64,000 nt of DNA, taken from assembly GCA_027186245.1 (NCBI GenBank), contig CP114492.1, positions 5,778,501 to 5,842,500 of the forward strand. The letters run 5' to 3'. Position 1 is the first letter of the stretch, and each line of letters opens with the position of its first letter. The notes beneath the pieces were generated by a model, which did no database searches, had not been told where the DNA came from, and saw only the letters and a list, made by a program, of their open reading frames with translations. Made by a program: the position numbers and the translations under genes. The stretch is from Coriaria nepalensis (Eukaryota > Streptophyta > Magnoliopsida > Cucurbitales > Coriariaceae). Positions 27,301 through 37,849 of the stretch are shown piece after piece.

Positions 27301-30300
27301 AGTCCCTCTAGCTCAATTTTGGTGCGTGTCAGCTCCTCTTGAACATCCTGAAGCTTGACCATATCAATTTTCCTAACGTTGACCTCCTCATGATACTTCT
27401 TGATGAGCTTATTATCCTCAGAAGTCAGCTCCTTTATCTACTGAACTGATGAGAGGGTACTCTACTTTAGTTTTTTGTTCTCAGCTCGCAGGCATTCAAC
27501 CTCCTCCTATTGGAAGGTCTGAACTGAAGCACCGACAATTTTGGAGGCGATTTGGCAATATTGAAAGATCGAGAGGTTAAGAAATATAATGTCAATCAAA
27601 ATTTAAAGTTGAGGGGAAAATAAGGAACTTACGGTACAAAGATAGGCACTCAGAACCTCCTGGATGTCTTAAAGAGGGAAGGCTGGCAGCCTGAGGTTTT
27701 CTGGCATCAACTGCAGATTGGTTGTTTCCCTTAGATATTCTATGAGAGAACCCTTGCTGATCTAAGGCTCAAATAGTGAACCTGACCCAGACTGCTGTAT
27801 CAAGAAAGCAAGCATGGCCGTACACTAAGATAGGGGTGAGGATGAGGGTGGGGTGACCCTTGGATTAGGAGGAACTGAAGCACCAAGAGTGACATGTGCT
27901 TGAGCAACTGGCGAGGAGGATGAGGAACTGGATATGTATATCCCTAGAGGAGTCTCTTGCCTCTTTTTGGCTTTCTTGGAAGCAGCTTTGGCTTCTCTCC
28001 TCTCTTTCAGCTCTGGATATTTTCGTTCAGTTAAAGCGGTGACCTCATATTTGGAAATGTTTTTTGCAAAAAAGATTATAAGTGTTAGAAAGCATATTGA
28101 ATAAAAATACTTTAAATTCAAAGATTAGGAAAAAGGTTACCGAGTGCCCTCCATTCAAGTTAGGGAATGGTATTTAGGGGATCGACTTCTAATGAGAAAT
28201 CGACACAAACTAAGCCACAATTAGTTAGAAGTTTGAATGTCAGAACTACCCTAAAGTTCCTTTCTTCCTCATGCTTATTCATGATGGTTTTCCAAACCAT
28301 CTCATCTATCTCAGAGGGAAGTATCTCTATCTTTGCTATGCATTTTTCTTGGAACTTAGTACAGATAAAATAATGACAAGCAGGGCACTACCATTTCTCT
28401 GTTTGGATGAACCATATCTCCTTCAAGAATTTGTGGGCTTGAGGGAGTTCAGATATCGGTTTCCCCTTCTCAAGGGTAGTGTAATACCACCCATGGTTGG
28501 TCCAGCTTAGGTTAATAATGGAGTGGAAGAAGCTGGTGTGAGGAGTGTGCCTAGTCTCCCCATAGTATAACATGAATAATCCCAACACAATTCTCTATGC
28601 ATTGGGAGCCAGTTCACCTGGGGGTAGCCCCCATGTGTACAATAAGGACTAGATGACTGGATGAAGGGGTACCCTAAAGCCCCAGGTGAACATGTTCATA
28701 TAGACATCTATCTCTTTAGACCCATCTACACCCACTGAGTTCTTTGTATAACTCAGGAGGCGAAATTTGTATAACGTAGTTGTTTTTGAGCACCAAAGAG
28801 TTCTTTGTATTACTCTCACTCTTCCAAGTGTTTGGGCTTTGTATCATCAGTTAGTTGGCACATTTGTCTGATGATATTGTGATTCATTTTCTTTGCCAAA
28901 AAGTGATCAATTTCTGAACTGGCGTTATCTTGGTTCCGAGACTCGTATCGTCCATAGGCTGGATAAGGTGCTTTTGGTTCAACGTTATAAAATGGACGGG
29001 GAAGGTGGGGAGTGGGAACCGAAAAAGGAATGGGGAACTACTTGCGATTAACAAGGAGAAATTAACAAGAATGATATGTCATTCGTCTCGAATTCAAATT
29101 CAAGAGAACGGAAAAATGATTACCAAATTCAGGATTTTAAGGTTACAGGCTCAAAAGACGTGTATAAGTTTCATAAAATAATCTACTCGTCCCTTGATTT
29201 TTAGAGTGTTATTTTTATCTCCAAATTTTGAAATGGTTTATTTCATTATTTTTCCTGTCGAAATGTTTCATTATCATCCATAGAGTCAAATTTATAAAGT
29301 TCAAGTATAAAAATGACTTTCAGAATTAATCTTAAAAAGTTATTATTTTAAGGATATTAATATTATTGATTATACGAGATATTTTAATTTTAGTATTCAT
29401 AGATTTTTAATGTTAGTTTTCAAATTTATTATAAATATGATCTTAAAGATTTAATAAGATATTTTGAACTTTAAATATAAAATTGAACTATTTAAAAGTT
29501 TTTGAACAAAAATAAATAAATTATGATATTTTAGAAGTAAAAATAATAATTTAACCAATAATTTATTAATCCAAAATTTTGGAAAAAAAGTATCGAGACT
29601 TATTACAAAATATTTTTTGTGTTTTCATTTAAAAAAATGTAGAAAATTAGGATAAATTCCAAAAACTTAATACCACTTATAATAAATTAGATATTACTCC
29701 AATAAACATTCATTTTACTAAATATAGGTGCTCAAATTTATAGAGCAACCTTAGCTTCTTCAGCCTCACCCACAAAGTACTCGTCCTTGGAAAGCTCAAT
29801 CTCATCCACGGTGAGGGACAAAAACTTCAATTATACAACATCAAGGCACAATAGGAAACCCTTGTTGCTGATCTCAGATTTTAGAAAGGTGAAGTCATTA
29901 GATTCAATATACTTTATCATAGCAGCAACCTCAATGTTTGAAACCTCAACCTTGAGTCCCTCTAGCTCAATTTTGGTGCGTGTCAGCTCCTCTTGAACAT
30001 CCTGAAGCTTGACCATATCAATTTTCCTAACGTTGACCTCCTCATGATACTTCTTGATGAGCTTATTATCCTCAGAAGTCAGCTCCTTTATCTACTGAAC
30101 TGATGAGAGGGTACTCTACTTTAGTTTTTTGTTCTCAGCTCGCAGGCATTCAACCTCCTCCTATTGGAAGGTCTGAACTGAAGCACCGACAATTTTGGAG
30201 GCGATTTGGCAATATTGAAAGATCGAGAGGTTAAGAAATATAATGTCAATCAAAATTTAAAGTTGAGGGGAAAATAAGGAACTTACGGTACAAAGATAGG

Positions 30301-31609
30301 CACTCAGAACCTCCTGGATGTCTTAAAGAGGGAAGGCTGGCAGCCTGAGGTTTTCTGGCATCAACTGCAGATTGGTTGTTTCCCTTAGATATTCTATGAG
30401 AGAACCCTTGCTGATCTAAGGCTCAAATAGTGAACCTGACCCAGACTGCTGTATCAAGAAAGCAAGCATGGCCGTACACTAAGATAGGGGTGAGGATGAG
30501 GGTGGGGTGACCCTTGGATTAGGAGGAACTGAAGCACCAAGAGTGACATGTGCTTGAGCAACTGGCGAGGAGGATGAGGAACTGGATATGTATATCCCTA
30601 GAGGAGTCTCTTGCCTCTTTTTGGCTTTCTTGGAAGCAGCTTTGGCTTCTCTCCTCTCTTTCAGCTCTGGATATTTTCGTTCAGTTAAAGCGGTGACCTC
30701 ATATTTGGAAATGTTTTTTGCAAAAAAGATTATAAGTGTTAGAAAGCATATTGAATAAAAATACTTTAAATTCAAAGATTAGGAAAAAGGTTACCGAGTG
30801 CCCTCCATTCAAGTTAGGGAATGGTATTTAGGGGATCGACTTCTAATGAGAAATCGACACAAACTAAGCCACAATTAGTTAGAAGTTTGAATGTCAGAAC
30901 TACCCTAAAGTTCCTTTCTTCCTCATGCTTATTCATGATGGTTTTCCAAACCATCTCATCTATCTCAGAGGGAAGTATCTCTATCTTTGCTATGCATTTT
31001 TCTTGGAACTTAGTACAGATAAAATAATGACAAGCAGGGCACTACCATTTCTCTGTTTGGATGAACCATATCTCCTTCAAGAATTTGTGGGCTTGAGGGA
31101 GTTCAGATATCGGTTTCCCCTTCTCAAGGGTAGTGTAATACCACCCATGGTTGGTCCAGCTTAGGTTAATAATGGAGTGGAAGAAGCTGGTGTGAGGAGT
31201 GTGCCTAGTCTCCCCATAGTATAACATGAATAATCCCAACACAATTCTCTATGCATTGGGAGCCAGTTCACCTGGGGGTAGCCCCCATGTGTACAATAAG
31301 GACTAGATGACTGGATGAAGGGGTACCCTAAAGCCCCAGGTGAACATGTTCATATAGACATCTATCTCTTTAGACCCATCTACACCCACTGAGTTCTTTG
31401 TATAACTCAGGAGGCGAAATTTGTATAACGTAGTTGTTTTTGAGCACCAAAGAGTTCTTTGTATTACTCTCACTCTTCCAAGTGTTTGGGCTTTGTATCA
31501 TCAGTTAGTTGGCACATTTGTCTGATGATATTGTGATTCATTTTCTTTGCCAAAAAGTGATCAATTTCTGAACTGGCGTTATCTTGGTTCCGAGACTCGT
31601 ATCGTCCAT
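18135..31609. repeat. tandem array of a 2655-bp unit, 5 full copies plus 201-bp partial sixth
   Basis: Unit borders are 18135-20789, 20790-23444, 23445-26099, 26100-28754, 28755-31408 (2654 bp) and partial 31409-31609. Every open frame in one unit recurs unchanged in the others. The only difference I found is one C missing in unit five near 29595 (tatcgagac against tatccgagac). Each unit runs 201 bp of PRP17 3' flank, then ~760 bp of AT-rich DNA, then ~1.7 kb of a relic gene on the minus strand (separate entry). The left outside sequence ends ...ttttttatt and the right outside starts ggagcaagg. This is a head-to-tail duplication, not a CRISPR. It is very recent, kept uniform by gene conversion, or an assembly error. 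Confidence 0.97.
19090..20789 (-). pseudogene. fragment of a retroelement-type extra ORF (Transposase_28-like), repeated in every array unit
   Basis: Reading down from 20789 on the minus strand gives KEIDVYMNMFTWGFRVPLHP, then SLLYTWGLPPGELAPNA and RIVLGLFMLYYGE. This pattern is typical of plant proteins annotated as putative gypsy-type transposon (PF04195). Two in-frame TAG stops replace likely Gln or Trp codons, as expected after C-to-T decay. Further on come a Lys-rich linker with a Ser run (20156-19860) and a helical, coiled-coil-like tail (VKLQDVQEELTRTKIELEGL at 19397-19338). Introns or gaps lie between blocks. The 5' end of the gene is cut off at the unit border. The same fragment recurs at offsets of 2655 bp. 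It is a relic and not an expressed gene as far as I can tell. Confidence 0.65.
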
Positions 31610-31849
31610 GGAGCAAGGAGCACTCGTGTCGTGTCAGATTATGGGACACTGACACTCATCATGGAGCAAGGGGTGATCGAAGCAATGAGCAATGGAAGTG
31701 TGACACGTGTAAAGTTGTCTGTTGCCTCCTAGCATAAACTAGGTATAAAACTAGATGACTTAATAGTTAGAGATAGTCCAAATTTCTTAGGAGAATAGCA
31801 AATACTCTTAATACTCTCCCTTTAGAAAATTGACTAGAGCGTCGGTGTG
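31610..31849. other. right flank of the tandem array, unassigned
   Basis: Not homologous to the array unit. A 12-bp direct repeat catggagcaagg occurs at 31608 and 31660, the first copy spanning the array border. I see no coding sequence. It may be the LTR or leader of the adjacent gypsy relic. Confidence 0.4.
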
Positions 31850-32340
31850 GGGTTGGCCAATCACCACCCCAACTACAGTTTGTTGTTGAGTGTAGGTAGC
31901 GATCTTGGGATATACTGTGGGCAGTAGAACCCTTCATTATGGACGAAAATCTATGTCAACAGATGTGTTCATAGGCTTCATCTGCACATTACTTATTCTG
32001 ATTTTATTAAAAGTAGTGTAGGAGATTACACCCACTGAACTGCCTGTGTCTACTAAAACTCTATGAATTAGCATGGATGAAATATTAACTGAGATGACCA
32101 ACACGTCATTATGTGGGTATATAATTCCTCCTTAATCATCACGTCATTATGTGGGATATCTTCTTTAAAACTTGCATTCAAATTTATCGGGTAAATTTCT
32201 AGAGCCATTGTTTCCTTTTGTTACCTGGGTCTCCTCCTTATGAACCTCCTACTATCAAGTGTATCTCTCCAACCACCCCTCGATGCTCTGGGTTAGCCTC
32301 CCTTTCTCTAGCCCTCTTGTTGTCTTTCTCTTCGTTTCTT
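31850..32340 (-). pseudogene. Ty3/gypsy gag-protease relic
   Basis: The minus strand reads IYPHNDVLVI, then INVSS-like text and IHRVLVDTGSSVGVIS. The aspartic-protease active site DTGSS lies at 32050-32036. Upstream (higher coordinates) REIHLIVGGS-like text matches the gag end of plant gypsy elements. Frames are broken by shifts and stops. The same PHN..LV...RVLxDT arrangement recurs in the element at 57500-57720, so the two belong to related families. Confidence 0.75.
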
Positions 32341-32394
32341 CTTCCCCCACATTCTTCTCTTCTATGATTTCTTCTTACATACTCGCCTATATTG

Positions 32395-32900
32395 CCTTCC
32401 TGAAACAACTCCTCCTCCTACCTCATATAACTTAGAGTTATTAATCCCACACTTAGCAATTGCCTTATAATGTTATATCTCAATATGATATGTCTTTGTT
32501 TCCCATTATAATCTTTATTTTGGGCTCTTCTAGTAGCCTCTTGGCTATTATATTTTATGGAAATAGGAGGTACCGATTTTATCTATAAAATAATATCATA
32601 CATAAGGTTTCTCGACCATTCTATCGCTCCATTAGCTAGCTCTATAGCTAAGAATTTAGATTCCATGATGGAATTCGCATTATATGACTGTTTGCATATT
32701 TCAATGAAATAACTCCTCCGCTTAATGTATAAATATTGTCATTGATTGAGTTTGACTCATCGAGTCCCATCACCTTGTTAGCATCATAATAGCCTTCAAG
32801 TATAGTAGGGTTGCTTGTATAGTGCAGGCATAACTTATAGTATTCTTGAGGTACCTCAATACTCTAACTAAAGCATCCCAATGAGGTACATCACTCATAG
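32395..32900 (-). pseudogene. Ty1/copia RNase H relic
   Basis: The minus strand reads HWDALVRVLRYLKNTISYAC near 32885-32825. It then gives a broken GLDESNS block and ends with NKDYNGKQRHIILRYNIIRQ near 32515-32455. This is the C-terminal RNase H region of a copia polyprotein. Stops and shifts are frequent. It is cut off on its upstream side by the repeat that starts near 32890. Confidence 0.75.
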
Positions 32901-33590
32901 GACTCTACCTCTAAAATAGAGGTGATAGATCTAATCTTATCACCCTACAGACTACCTGTACAAGAACACATACCTAATGGTTCACTTTTTTAGTAACCTT
33001 TTAATCGGGTCACATTTAATGACATCAAAGCATGATATATTATGTGTCAACACTGTGGTGATTTCAAGTTTGAGAATCACAAGTACAATAACCAGTTGAC
33101 AAGTCTCATTAATAATCAATATTATTACCATTAAAAATTTTCCAATTATCATGTTCAATGATTAAGTCTCTACGAATCACCTACATTCCTATATTGTTAT
33201 TCTCCAATATTAATAATTATGAGATCATTTTTCTCTCACAGAAGATATTACATGCAATACTCTTTCCGGATTGTCATTATCTTATTATGACAATCCTATG
33301 ACTATGAAAATTTTGATCTTAGACGTTATCCTACTTGGTTCTCACTAAACATGATCACTATCACAGTTTTATGTGCATATCTAAGATCCGAAAATTTATC
33401 AAGCATGTCATACAAATAATATGCATAGAATGTTATTTCCAGTGTAATGACAATTAATATAAAAGACTAAGTGCTCTTTTAAATACAAAGTATTTGTTTA
33501 GTTGATAACTTATACAAATCAAGACTGATTCACATAAGTAAATGACTATATCCGGTCAAACTTGATATGTTTTATGAGCATTATACTTTC
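32890..33590 (+). repeat. dispersed LTR-like repeat, copy 1
   Basis: Closely resembles 47785-48540 in the same orientation. Shared landmarks are atagaggtgat, caagaacacat-like, tatcaaagcatgatat-like, gagaatcac.agtacaata and a shared end gcatta.actttc. It is noncoding. The two copies end at the same point against unrelated DNA (a LINE here, copia sequence there), which marks a true element border. It is most likely an LTR or part of one; the family was not identified. Confidence 0.7.
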
Positions 33591-33591
33591 A

Positions 33592-34104
33592 CCTTGGCCT
33601 TATCTTTTTTCTAATCCTTGAACTGTGTTTTCTTTTCTCTAATGGCTTGTTGCACCTTATTGTTCCACCACCAGATCTTCTTCTCATGTCCTCCCCTTCT
33701 TTTAGCTTCTCTAATCACTTCTCTCCCTTTAAATGGTTAGTTGCATGGTAAAAAAACTCAAAGCTACCAATCCCATCCCTAAGCCTTACATTCTCACAAT
33801 CTTTAAAGATTAACTGACCATCTAATACCATATTTCTAAGAGTCTAGCATGCATCTCCTTTCATAGTCCAGCACTCAATTCTTTGTCTAATATTGCCTTT
33901 TTCTACTCTACCCCTATTTATTAGACAAAAATCCAAGATAATGTATACATTGAATTGTCAACCACTCTCCTAGTCTGACCTTACAATGTATACACCAACC
34001 TAGATTATGTCTCCTAAAAAGAATGTAATCAATTTGACTTCTATTATACCCATTCATAAGTTGTCATCCCTCTTTTTATAGAATGTATTCACTATACCAG
34101 AATC
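33592..34104 (-). mobile_element. LINE (RTE/BovB-like) 5' part, inverted
   Basis: The minus strand from 34104 down reads SGIVNTFYKKRDDNL, then a broken stretch matching the end of the endonuclease domain. It ends with VIREAKRRGGHEKKIWWWNN near 33725-33665, a common plant LINE motif between endonuclease and reverse transcriptase. Stops are frequent. It faces away from the 3' part that follows directly on the plus strand. Confidence 0.75.
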
Positions 34105-34872
34105 ACTAGTTAAGGCAACTTATATAGGTGTCGTAAGGCTCTAGAGAGTAAGGATCTTATAATTAATCGCTCAAAGACGAAATATCTAACTTGTAGTTTT
34201 GGTCCTGAATCTCGAAGGAGAGGTAATCAAATTGAGATTGACGACATGTAGGTTCCAAATTATGAATCGTTTCTATATTTAGGTTCTATTATCCAAAAAA
34301 TTGGAAATATTAGAGATAGTATAGATCATAGAACTAAAGAAGGATAGAAAAATGAAGGATGACAACAGGATCTTATGCGATAAAAGGATGCCTGTGAGAT
34401 TCAAAAGGAAAGTGTTACGAGACAATCATTCGACCACCAATATATATTTTATGGTTCAGAGTGTTGCGCCATTATAAGATGACATATGCATAAGATGGAA
34501 GTAGTAGAGATGTACATGCTTATATAGATATGTGGTAAAATACACAAGTATAAAATTAGGAATATAAGGATTATGAGTTATCTAGATATAGCCTCGAGAG
34601 GACTAAATTAGAGAACATTTAATATAGTTTAGTCATGTGTAGAGAAGACCAAACACAGCCTTAATTCGACAAAGATTAGATTAATAGGCAAGTAGAAGAC
34701 ATAGATAAAAAGGTAGACCGTTGAAAACTTTGATAAATACTGTGAAAGAAGACATCCTAGATCTTGAAATAGGCGACGATATATAGGAAAATTACATAGC
34801 TTTGAGAACCAATATTCATGTAGCCGATAATGAAAGTATTGTGAATGAGCTTAGACGATATAATGATGATTT
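34105..34872 (+). mobile_element. LINE (RTE/BovB-like) 3' part, reverse transcriptase C-terminus
   Basis: The plus strand reads RKALESKDLIINRSKTKYLT, then PNYESFLYLGSIIQ and IDHRTKEG. Degraded text follows that matches the C-terminal reverse-transcriptase and tail region of plant LINEs. The end near 34872 is set where similarity stops; no clear poly-A tail was seen. Together with the inverted segment before it, this is one rearranged LINE insertion lacking the middle of the element. Confidence 0.75.
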
Positions 34873-35046
34873 CTTTTCCACTTACACCCCCACCAACTAC
34901 TGCCACCCTTCTCCACTATTGCTGCCATAATCCTCCTCTACCACCGTTACTTACCGACCTTCACCGCTGATATAAGAATATTATATTCTTAATTATTCTC
35001 TCTCTCACTCTCTCATTTAATTTTTCTCTTATTTTGTTTTCATTTT

Positions 35047-35276
35047 CCAACTACCACCAGCAAAACCACTACCACCTCCTCCACCTTCGCTAAACTCGCA
35101 TGGAAATCTCTCTCTTCGAACAATTAAAATTGCAAGACCTAGGTGGTGATTGGGTCAACAAAAATTTAAAAATCGAAAAAAACCTATATCTTGCAATCTC
35201 AGTTGTTCGAAGAGGGTGATATCTAGTAAAAGTCAGTGAAAGAGAAGGAGGTAGTACCGGTTTTGTTGGTGGTTGG
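35047..35276. repeat. imperfect inverted repeat (foldback)
   Basis: The left arm at ~35047-35136 includes ccaccagcaaaaccactacc and ctcttcgaacaatt. It pairs with the right arm at ~35190-35276, which includes gttgttcgaagag and ggttttgttggtggttgg. The loop is ~53 bp. Weaker pairing may extend beyond both ends. It could be a MITE or a fortuitous hairpin; no clear target-site duplication was found. Confidence 0.6.
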
Positions 35277-36619
35277 ATTTAAAAAATAAATAAAAAATGA
35301 TGGTTGGTGAGGTGAAAATTGAAAATAAATAAAAATAAAAAATTCAATGGGTTAAATTGTCGAAAATAAATTAAAGGGATAAAAAATATATAAATACAAT
35401 TTTCAAATTAGATCAAATAATAATTTTAAATTAGTTTGTTGATGTGGTAGAGCCACTTAATTAATATATAACATGTATATGATTATTTTATTTATATTTA
35501 ATAAAATTGAAAGTCATTATAATCTAAACCAAAAATAGATATTCATTATTGTGTCTAAATATTTTGAATTTTCATTCATTATATGTACACTAAATTGTAG
35601 AGGTATATCCTAATTTTATTTTTTTTAATATTCACATATTTACCATCTCAACTAAATTAAAAATAAATTAAATAATGCCGCCGGCCGGCCTATGCTACTA
35701 ATCGTACTGTACTAGCGGCAGTAGGAAAATCAAATATAATAAGTGAAAGTTAAGCTCCAGAAAGTGTAACTAAAAGAAGACAAGTAATTTTATGTGGAGG
35801 TGGAAAAATAAAAATAAAATATAGTTTAAAATAAAAATAAAGTCTTTTATAATTTGATAATTATTAATGTGTTATGTTGATCACAAATCTAGTCATTAAT
35901 TTTGATAATAAAATATTATAATTTTAGTACATATGTATCGAGTATAATTGTTTAAGGGTTTAAGCTTTTAATTTTATACCTTTAGCTTTTATAAACGATT
36001 TGGGGAATTGGTAAAATGTCTTTCCGGTTACTTGGCAAAATATCACTCATAATTAATAAATCAATATATAACTGGAAAAAAAAATAAAAGCAAGGAATTT
36101 ACCCTTTTCCCTACAGTTAACCAGTTCCCTTTTTACACAGCAAAAAAATAGGGAAAGAAAAAAAAAATAGAAAAAATAGAAAAGAAAGCAAAACTATCAC
36201 GGGCAATCATTAAAATATCGAGGGATTACTCGTACCATCCATCCTTTTCTCATCTACAGTTGGGAGATCTAATCATCCGTTACATCCTTACATTTTCTTT
36301 TCTGGTATATTCATCAAAGTTTTCAACTTCACTTTTAGTTGTTTACATATTTTTGAAACCATCCTAATTGATTCTATATTTTGCAAAATTTATTATCTAT
36401 TGCCTACAATTTGAAGTTCTCATTGTTCCTCAATTGATAATAATAGTTTTCTTTTATCTTTGTTTCATCAAGCTCATCTAGCAACAAAGTAATTTGATAA
36501 TCGTAAGATGATGGTTAATAATTGGTTGACACAATTGATTTATATTGTCTATCCGTCAATCTACTTTTCTTCAAGAATATCGATCGTCAGTCCACGCTCT
36601 TAGAATACCAAATTATACA

Positions 36620-37090
36620 AACAAATTATGTCAATATAATCGATTGCATTAATCTTTTAAGGTTGAGTTGAAATGAATATATGTTCATCAATCGAGTTAG
36701 CGGTATTGTACTAGTAATTCATAATCGATCGACATAGTCTGACATTACTAATCATTCATAATCGATCCCAACATTCTAAAGGTCGACATAGACCAATTTT
36801 CATATTGATTTCATCATTTGGGTTTAGATTACCAGATATCCAAAATTTTGATCATCGATTTGTGCTTTTCCAAGATCAACTTGTGCTGACAAATTATGTA
36901 GATATAGTCGATTGTACAAATCTTTTGAGGTTGAGCTAAAATAACTATGTGTTCATCAATCGAGTTAGTGGTACTTTACTAGTCGTTCATAATCGAACAA
37001 TACAGACCGACATTACTATTCATTCATAATCTGTCCTAGCATTTTAAGGGTTGGCATAGATTGATTTTCATATCGACTTTGTCATTCGGG
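36620..37090. repeat. diverged tandem duplication, ~268-bp offset
   Basis: acaaattatgt at 36621 recurs at 36889. The similarity runs on through atcaatcgagttag.ggta, cattcataat and ttttcatat.ga. Mismatches are frequent, so it is old. It lies upstream of the MULE transposase. Confidence 0.75.
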
Positions 37091-37602
37091 ATTAACGTCA
37101 GAGCTAAGTTAACTATGTCTTACCAGTTTAGCTTTAATAATACATTTGACAAAATCGACATTCGCATCGGTCCTTGCATCCTCGGGATTGACTCAGACCG
37201 ATAAATGAAGTTGATTGAGAACTTGTTCTTAACATTTGACTATCATCTTTCTTAACTCTTGTCGCATTTATCATTCGTATTTATGATTAACATATCTAAC
37301 TTAACAACGTGTTCGAGTTCAGTTGATCACATCTAATTAAATCGACATGCAGGTCATCTGACAAAATAAATTGATTTAAGTTAGTTCCTAACGACTAATG
37401 TCTCCGATTGAGATTTTTTATCGGATTTATTGTTCGAGTTTACTCAACTATGTGTTATGAATTTGGTCGACCATCTACCTAAATATGTTCGACTAAATCG
37501 ACATTCAGGTTTGTCTTCTTAAGCTGACAAATATTATGTCGATCGTTATCCACAGAATAAGCTCCACTAACTAACTACTAACTAACTTATTATTTATTCG
37601 AG

Positions 37603-37764
37603 TTTATGTCACTTTGATCGACTCTGAGTTTAATCTGGTTTGTTACCATGTGTAATTACATGATCACCTACATTTTCGATCTTTTATGTCACTTTGATCG
37701 ACTCTGAGTTTAATCTGATTTGTTACCATGAGTAATTACATGATCACCTACATTTTCGATCTTT
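37603..37764. repeat. tandem duplication, 80-bp unit
   Basis: Two copies of a block containing tgtcactttgatcgactctg, at 37607 and 37687, with only a few mismatches. It is just upstream of the MULE start codon. Confidence 0.9.
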
Positions 37765-37849
37765 ATTAATTATCAATATATACTTTTTTGTGTATTAATG
37801 GAAACTACATTACATTTCATTTCATTCTTTCTCTTTTTTTTTTTCAGGC

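Larger units (their letters stand above)
34873..37849. other. intergenic DNA with inverted and tandem repeats, 5' side of the MULE
   Basis: AT-rich noncoding DNA. It holds a foldback near 35047-35276 and two tandem duplications near 36620-37090 and 37603-37764 (separate entries). 36240-37849 may be the 5' end and leader of the MULE, because tttttttttcag directly precedes its first ATG and looks like a splice acceptor. Confidence 0.5.

Noticed and set aside
18310..31242. Repeated short open frames of 60-98 codons in the array as real small genes
   Set aside because: They lie in several frames on both strands, overlap each other, and recur only because the DNA unit is repeated. Only the decayed minus-strand fragment has a recognisable family pattern.
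18135..31609. CRISPR-like or centromeric satellite array
   Set aside because: The unit is 2655 bp with no spacers, in a plant nuclear context. It has only five copies next to an active-looking gene, unlike a centromere.
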